9,403 nucleotides of DNA from an uncultured Lachnospiraceae bacterium (GTDB taxonomy: Bacteria; Bacillota; Clostridia; Lachnospirales; Lachnospiraceae): positions 1-9,403 of the forward strand of contig CAMNBW010000037.1 of NCBI GenBank assembly GCA_946533525.1. The letters run 5' to 3'. The position numbers and the translations under genes were made by a program. Below are positions 6,597-9,403 of the stretch, one piece after another. The stretch's first letter is position 1; every line of letters begins with the position of its first letter. The notes under the pieces were generated by a model. The model had not been told where the DNA came from. It worked only from the letters and a program-made list of their open reading frames with translations, and did no database searches.

Positions 6597-7214
6597 TTAT
6601 CTTACGAAGTTGGTTCCTATCTGCTCCTCTTTTTCAGGAAGACCATATTTTTCTTTTCCCAGGGCAATGCTCTTTATAAGGAAGCTCATATTTGATGCCA
6701 GGGTACGCATAGTTTGCAGCCCTTCTGCATCCTCTTTTGCTTCTCCGGGAGCCGCTCCGTGAACGCTGTTCCAATACTGGCTGGAAGCCACGGGCATTCC
6801 GCTTATCGTAAAATATTTGTTTATTTCATCAAAGGTGGCGCTCAAGCCTCCTCTTCTTGCAACGACCACACTTGCACCAACCTTCATAGTCTTGTCGAAA
6901 TGAGTGCTGTAGAAGAGCCTGTCCAGTACAGCTATGAGGGTTGCATTGGCGGAAGCGTAATAAACCGGGCTTGCGGCTACCAGTCCGTCGGCTGCTTCAA
7001 ATTTGGGTGCGATCTCGTTTACAATGTCGTCGAAGACGCATTTGCCTTTTTCGTAGCAGGTTCCGCAGGCGATACAGCCGCGGATGTCCTTGTTGCCGAC
7101 GTGGATGAGCTCAGTTTCGATGCCTTCTTTTTCAAATACTTTTTCCATTTCTGCCAGTGCAATGGAAGTGTTGCCATTAGGCTTAGGGCTGCCGTTTAAG
7201 ATAAGTACCTTCAT
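6597..7214 (-). CDS. Flavodoxin-fold NAD(P)H-dependent oxidoreductase / iron-sulfur flavoprotein-like protein
   Basis: A 205-residue protein of the NADPH-dependent FMN reductase superfamily. The FMN phosphate-binding loop is GSPKPNGNT (8–16), and a second flavin-contacting segment is SPVYYASANATL (82–93). Cys47, Cys50, Cys53 and Cys59 form a CX2CX2CX5C cluster, which fits the compact CX2CX2CX4–7C motif of archaeal and clostridial iron-sulfur flavoproteins that bind a 4Fe-4S cluster beside FMN. It is probably a cytoplasmic redox enzyme in an anaerobe; the electron donor and acceptor are unknown. AGGAGGA (complement of 7221–7227) stands 6 bases before the ATG, so the start is secure. It is a single-gene unit facing the histidine kinase, with its own promoter at 7267–7294. 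A plain quinone or FMN reductase without iron-sulfur remains possible. Confidence 0.9.
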   Translation of the reverse strand: MKVLILNGSPKPNGNTSIALAEMEKVFEKEGIETELIHVGNKDIRGCIACGTCYEKGKCVFDDIVNEIAPKFEAADGLVAASPVYYASANATLIAVLDRLFYSTHFDKTMKVGASVVVARRGGLSATFDEINKYFTISGMPVASSQYWNSVHGAAPGEAKEDAEGLQTMRTLASNMSFLIKSIALGKEKYGLPEKEEQIGTNFVR

Positions 7215-7266
7215 TTAGATTCCTCCTGATATTTGTGAGCCGCTTTAGCGCTGCGTATTTTAACTT

Positions 7267-7294
7267 ATTATAAACAACAATGATATTTTGTGCA
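7267..7294 (-). promoter_or_regulatory. Candidate promoter for the flavoprotein gene
   Basis: Read on the minus strand, a perfect TATAAT (complement of 7267–7272) lies 16 bases after TGCACA (complement of 7289–7294, 4 of 6 matches). The start point would be near 7260, giving a leader of about 45 bases that contains the small inverted repeat CGCT-TT-AGCG (7241–7250) just upstream of the ribosome binding site. The repeat could be an operator or a leader hairpin; no regulator is identified. Confidence 0.55.
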
Positions 7295-7313
7295 TAAAAA
7301 AATGTGATAATAA

Positions 7314-7342
7314 TTGAAAATAAAGCAGATTAGTGATATATT
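7314..7342 (+). promoter_or_regulatory. Promoter for tRNA-Pro, possibly also for the MATE gene
   Basis: TTGAAA (7314–7319) and TATATT (7337–7342) are 17 bases apart, each close to the sigma-A consensus, with an A/T-rich stretch upstream at about 7294–7313 that could serve as an UP element. The predicted start near 7350 leaves a 5' leader of about 65 bases before the mature tRNA. The stretch 7343–7415 contains nothing else I can recognise. Confidence 0.65.
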
Positions 7343-7415
7343 TTATTGCGTTTCGTGGCGTGAAGTTTGATAGAGCAAAGCAGAAAGAAACAAAAAGGAA
7401 AGAAATAAAGAACAA

Positions 7416-7489
7416 CGGGGCGTGGCTCAGTTTGGTAGAGCACCTGCTTTGGGAGCAGGGGGCCGCAGGTTCGAATCCTGTCGCCCCGA
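7416..7489 (+). tRNA. tRNA-Pro (anticodon UGG)
   Basis: A complete cloverleaf can be folded by eye. The acceptor stem is CGGGGCG (7416–7422) with CGCCCCG (7482–7488) and discriminator A at 7489. The D arm is GCTC/GAGC (7425–7428, 7438–7441), the anticodon stem CCTGC/GCAGG (7443–7447, 7455–7459) with loop TTTGGGA, anticodon TGG at 7450–7452, and a 5-base variable loop. The T arm is GCAGG/CCTGT with TTCGAAT as loop. C1:G72 and A73 are normal identity elements of bacterial proline tRNA. The UGG anticodon reads CCA and CCG and, with modified U34, probably the other proline codons. CCA is not encoded (the next bases are GGT), so tRNA nucleotidyltransferase must add it. Confidence 0.98.
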
Positions 7490-7496
7490 GGTTACA

Positions 7497-7561
7497 GTAT
7501 GCCAGCGAAGAGCGGAAGCGATAAGCTGAAAGCATACAGTTAGTGAGGGGCGACACGCCCC
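7497..7561 (+). other. Structured spacer between tRNA-Pro and the MATE gene
   Basis: Two inverted repeats fill this gap. GTATGC (7497–7502) pairs with GCATAC (7532–7537), with CAGC/GCTG (7503–7506, 7525–7528) nested inside. A compact GC hairpin then follows: GGGGCG (7547–7552), loop ACA, CGCCCC (7556–7561). No run of T follows the second hairpin, so it is a poor intrinsic terminator and may act in tRNA 3' processing or attenuate readthrough into the MATE gene. The GGGGCG and CGCCCC arms are identical to parts of the tRNA acceptor stem. I do not recognise a known riboswitch class. Confidence 0.5.
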
Positions 7562-7583
7562 CGATGAATATAATCAGGTCATC

Positions 7584-8909
7584 ATGAAAGATCTTACTCG
7601 TGGCAATCCCATCAAACTGATTTTGATGTATGCACTGCCTCTGGTTATTGGGCAGCTCTTTCAGCAGTTTTATACGCTGGTGGATGTGCGTATAGTGGGA
7701 GAGACACTGGGCGAGCTGCCGTTGGCAGCGGTAGGGGCGACGACTCCGCTGGCGGATTTCCTGATAGGTTTTATAAACGGAATGAGTAACGGCTTTGCCA
7801 TCGTGGTCGCAACATATTTCGGTGCCCGGGACAAGGCTAATCTTAAACGCTCGGTGGCATCATCATTTCTGGTGGGAGCAGTGTCTACCCTCCTGTTTAC
7901 CGGAATATCCCTTATATTCATAAAACCGATTTTAAACGTTCTCCAGATCGAAGAGGAGTTAATGCCGCTTGCTCTTCAATATATCTGCGTTTTAATAGTG
8001 GGGTTGATCTTTACTGCCTTTTATAATGTCTGCGCTGCAGTTTTGCGGGCCGTGGGAGATACGGCAACACCGCTTATCCTTCTTATAGTCTCATCTTTTT
8101 TGAATATCGGTCTCGACTATCTGTTTATTCTGGGGCTCGATTTGGGAGTGGCTGGGGCGGCCGTGGCCACAGTTCTCTCACAGGGTATATGCGCTGCAGC
8201 CTGCATGATCAGGATACTAAAGCGCTATCCGCTGCTGCATGTCAGCAGGGCGGATTTTGCTTATTCACCTGTTGTGGCCGGGAAAGTAATCTCTATCGGT
8301 TTTTCCATGGCCTTGATGTTCTCCCTGGTCAATATGGGAACACTGATTTTGCAGGGGGCTATAAATACTTTCGGTCCTTATACTATTGTGGCACATACCG
8401 CTGCAAGAAAGGCGACTATGGTATTCATGGTGCCTAACGGAATTTTCGGCGTCGCCCTGGCAACCTTCAGCGGTCAGAATTACGGAGCGAAAAAATACGA
8501 CAGGATATGGCAGGGAACAAAGCAGTCAATAATGGTTATTTTGATATGGGATCTTTGTATGGCAGCGCTGTCCTGGCTCTTCGGGCCGCAGATCATATCC
8601 CTTATTTCCGCCAGCACCGAAGAAAGTGTGCTTTCGACAGGGGCAATGTATATAAGGATTGATACGCTGTTCTATTTCTTATGTACTTCGGTATGCTGCA
8701 TAAGAAACAGTCTGCAGGGAATAGGCGAGAGCCTGATGACGCTGGTTTCGAGCTTCGCTGAGCTCATGTGCAAGGCGCTGATAGCGGTTTTCCTTGCCCC
8801 CAAAATCGGTTATACTGCTATAATAATATGTGAGCCCGTAGCCTGGGCAGTGATGCTGATACCGCTTGTTATAAGGTGGAGACAACTGCGTAGCAGCCTT
8901 AAGAGATAA
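7584..8909 (+). CDS. MATE family multidrug/organic cation efflux transporter
   Basis: A 441-residue integral membrane protein with about 12 hydrophobic spans, the usual size for the MATE family. The N-terminus, DLTRGNPIKLIL then ALPLVIGQLFQQFYTLVD, is the standard opening of clostridial members; Asp34 and Gly39 lie in the conserved end of span 1. A related repeat begins near residue 235, as expected of the two-lobed MATE fold. These proteins exchange sodium ions or protons for cationic drugs and metabolites; the natural substrate here cannot be told. The start has only a weak AGGT (7576–7579) 4 bases before the ATG, but no earlier start exists in frame back to the stop at 7527. The gene follows tRNA-Pro by 94 bases with no convincing promoter in between, so it may be read through from the tRNA promoter. 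Confidence 0.95.
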   Translation: MKDLTRGNPIKLILMYALPLVIGQLFQQFYTLVDVRIVGETLGELPLAAVGATTPLADFLIGFINGMSNGFAIVVATYFGARDKANLKRSVASSFLVGAVSTLLFTGISLIFIKPILNVLQIEEELMPLALQYICVLIVGLIFTAFYNVCAAVLRAVGDTATPLILLIVSSFLNIGLDYLFILGLDLGVAGAAVATVLSQGICAAACMIRILKRYPLLHVSRADFAYSPVVAGKVISIGFSMALMFSLVNMGTLILQGAINTFGPYTIVAHTAARKATMVFMVPNGIFGVALATFSGQNYGAKKYDRIWQGTKQSIMVILIWDLCMAALSWLFGPQIISLISASTEESVLSTGAMYIRIDTLFYFLCTSVCCIRNSLQGIGESLMTLVSSFAELMCKALIAVFLAPKIGYTAIIICEPVAWAVMLIPLVIRWRQLRSSLKR

Positions 8910-8962
8910 GAGCATTGTTAACAGTCAAAGCCCTGTCGTGGTTATTTCCCTTTTTGCCCTGT

Positions 8963-9220
8963 TTATTCCCTGATCTCTTTGGTGCTGCAGGAGATGGCGG
9001 CGATTTCCTGGACGTTGAAGACGGTGTCCTTTAAACGGATGGTGCTATTGGCGTTGTTGACGATGGCTGCATCGTAGCCTTCAAATATATCCGCTTTCTG
9101 TTTGGCTGCGTCCAGCATTGCGGTGGTGTCGTGTTCATGACCGCCCTCTTCGGAAATATTGATGGAAACAGTCTTTGTTTTTCCGCTCTTTAATTCGATT
9201 TCCCAATTGTTAACTATCAT
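8963..9220 (-). CDS. Unrecognised small protein (85 residues)
   Basis: I do not recognise this family. The gene is probably real: GGAGGG (complement of 9227–9232) stands 6 bases before the ATG, and a good promoter lies at 9257–9285. The protein is soluble in character, with no signal peptide or membrane span. The N-terminal part reads as alternating beta strand (about residues 4–22, with a basic KSGKTKT turn), then a His/Glu/Asp-rich loop (EEGGHEHD, 24–31), a helix (about 33–46), and further strands (51–56 and 60–78) ending near a single cysteine, Cys78. It may be a small alpha/beta domain; the loop could bind metal, but that is a guess. It converges with the MATE gene, 53 bases away, and that gap contains no clear terminator hairpin. 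No neighbour suggests a pathway. Confidence 0.75.
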   Translation of the reverse strand: MIVNNWEIELKSGKTKTVSINISEEGGHEHDTTAMLDAAKQKADIFEGYDAAIVNNANSTIRLKDTVFNVQEIAAISCSTKEIRE

Positions 9221-9256
9221 GAAATACCCTCCAATTCGTTTATAATATATATGGGT

Positions 9257-9285
9257 ATTTTATATCTTAAAACCAATATTGACAA
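9257..9285 (-). promoter_or_regulatory. Promoter for the 85-residue protein gene
   Basis: On the minus strand TTGTCA (complement of 9280–9285) and TAAAAT (complement of 9257–9262) are 17 bases apart, each 5 of 6 to the sigma-A consensus. The start would be near 9250, about 30 bases before the ATG. The palindrome CAATATTG (9274–9281) overlaps the inner edge of the -35 element and could be a repressor site. Confidence 0.6.
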
Positions 9286-9331
9286 GGAATTGACTATTCA
9301 GCGCCGTCGGCCTATGTCTGGCTTCGTCCGT

Positions 9332-9351
9332 CGCAATGCAGAAGCGTTGCG
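9332..9351. repeat. Compact GC-rich hairpin in an AT-rich region
   Basis: CGCAATGC (9332–9339), loop AGAA, GCGTTGCG (9344–9351) form an 8-pair stem with one wobble. On the plus strand TTGTGTTATGTT follows, which is T-rich but not a clean terminator. It could be a leader hairpin of a minus-strand transcript from 9361–9389, a weak terminator for something upstream, or a copy of a dispersed repeat. The remainder of 9286–9403 contains no gene I can support. Confidence 0.4.
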
Positions 9352-9360
9352 TTGTGTTAT

Positions 9361-9389
9361 GTTATAGAGTAACTAAATATGTACATCAA
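9361..9389 (-). promoter_or_regulatory. Candidate distal promoter upstream of the small gene
   Basis: On the minus strand TTGATG (complement of 9384–9389, 4 of 6) and TATAAC (complement of 9361–9366, 5 of 6) are 17 bases apart. Transcription from near 9354 would begin just before the hairpin at 9332–9351 and run through to the small gene, giving a leader of about 135 bases. The element is weaker than the proximal promoter and may be chance in AT-rich DNA. Confidence 0.35.
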
Positions 9390-9403
9390 TTTATATGCCG
9401 GTT

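Noticed and set aside
7260..7556. Minus-strand open frame of 98 codons across the tRNA region
   Set aside because: It runs antisense through the whole tRNA-Pro, a common source of false proteins, and overlaps both promoters.
7482..7563. Integration site (att) with direct repeats of the tRNA 3' end
   Set aside because: The shared sequence is only about six or seven bases, no integrase is nearby, and the segment between is too short to be an element.
7569..7574. TATAAT just before the MATE gene as its promoter
   Set aside because: No -35 element lies 16–18 bases upstream, it is not a true extended -10, and the start would leave practically no leader for ribosome binding.
7564..7587. Seven-codon leader frame whose TGA overlaps the MATE ATG
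   Set aside because: No ribosome binding site precedes it and the GC hairpin abuts it; overlap by chance is likely.
8910..8962. Terminator between the MATE gene and the small convergent gene
   Set aside because: There are repeated CCCTGT and TTATTCCC-like stretches and a TGTTAACA palindrome at 8916–8923, but no stem with a following T-run on either strand.
9314..9367. Seventeen-codon plus-strand frame in the right-hand tail
   Set aside because: It has no ribosome binding site and spans the hairpin; the coding signal is no better than chance.

Overview
The window looks like chromosomal DNA from an anaerobic, low-to-moderate-GC Firmicute, most probably a clostridium of the Lachnospiraceae type. 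This rests on the rdgB–metallophosphoesterase pair, the HAAS-domain membrane protein, a YpsC-type THUMP RNA methyltransferase, the clostridial form of the MATE exporter, a tRNA-Pro without an encoded CCA, and strong AGGAGG-type ribosome binding sites. The genus cannot be fixed from the sequence alone. I see no transposase, integrase, phage gene or CRISPR array.

Positions 3–4155 form one plus-strand operon whose start lies outside the window. It holds the C-terminal end of an unrecognised single-span membrane protein, a HAAS (DUF1700-like) membrane protein, a THUMP/SAM-dependent RNA methyltransferase, a membrane-anchored protein of the N-acetylmuramoyl-L-alanine amidase (Amidase_3) family, an XTP/dITP pyrophosphatase (rdgB) and a YfcE/YsnB-type metallophosphoesterase. 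Gaps are 3 to 15 bases and the last two genes overlap by 23 bases. The cluster mixes envelope functions with RNA modification and nucleotide-pool cleaning. Its most striking protein is the amidase, in which the residue aligning with the usual catalytic glutamate reads as cysteine.

Positions 4252–6519 encode a large hybrid sensor kinase: seven membrane spans, then HisKA, HATPase_c, receiver and Hpt domains, with all phosphorelay residues intact. No DNA-binding response regulator lies nearby. A long hairpin at 6532–6568 separates it from a convergent minus-strand flavoprotein (6597–7214) with a four-cysteine motif like that of iron-sulfur flavoproteins.

Between 7215 and 7583 lie two divergent promoters, a tRNA-Pro(UGG) gene, and a spacer whose GC-rich hairpin repeats the tRNA acceptor-stem sequence. 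A MATE exporter (7584–8909) follows with no evident promoter of its own, so it may be transcribed by readthrough from the tRNA promoter. The right end holds a convergent minus-strand gene for an unrecognised 85-residue protein (8963–9220), with up to two tandem promoters upstream and a compact hairpin between them.

Most of the window is ordinary housekeeping and signalling DNA. The best leads are the altered amidase active site, the tRNA–MATE junction with its acceptor-stem mimic, and the small orphan gene with its structured upstream region.
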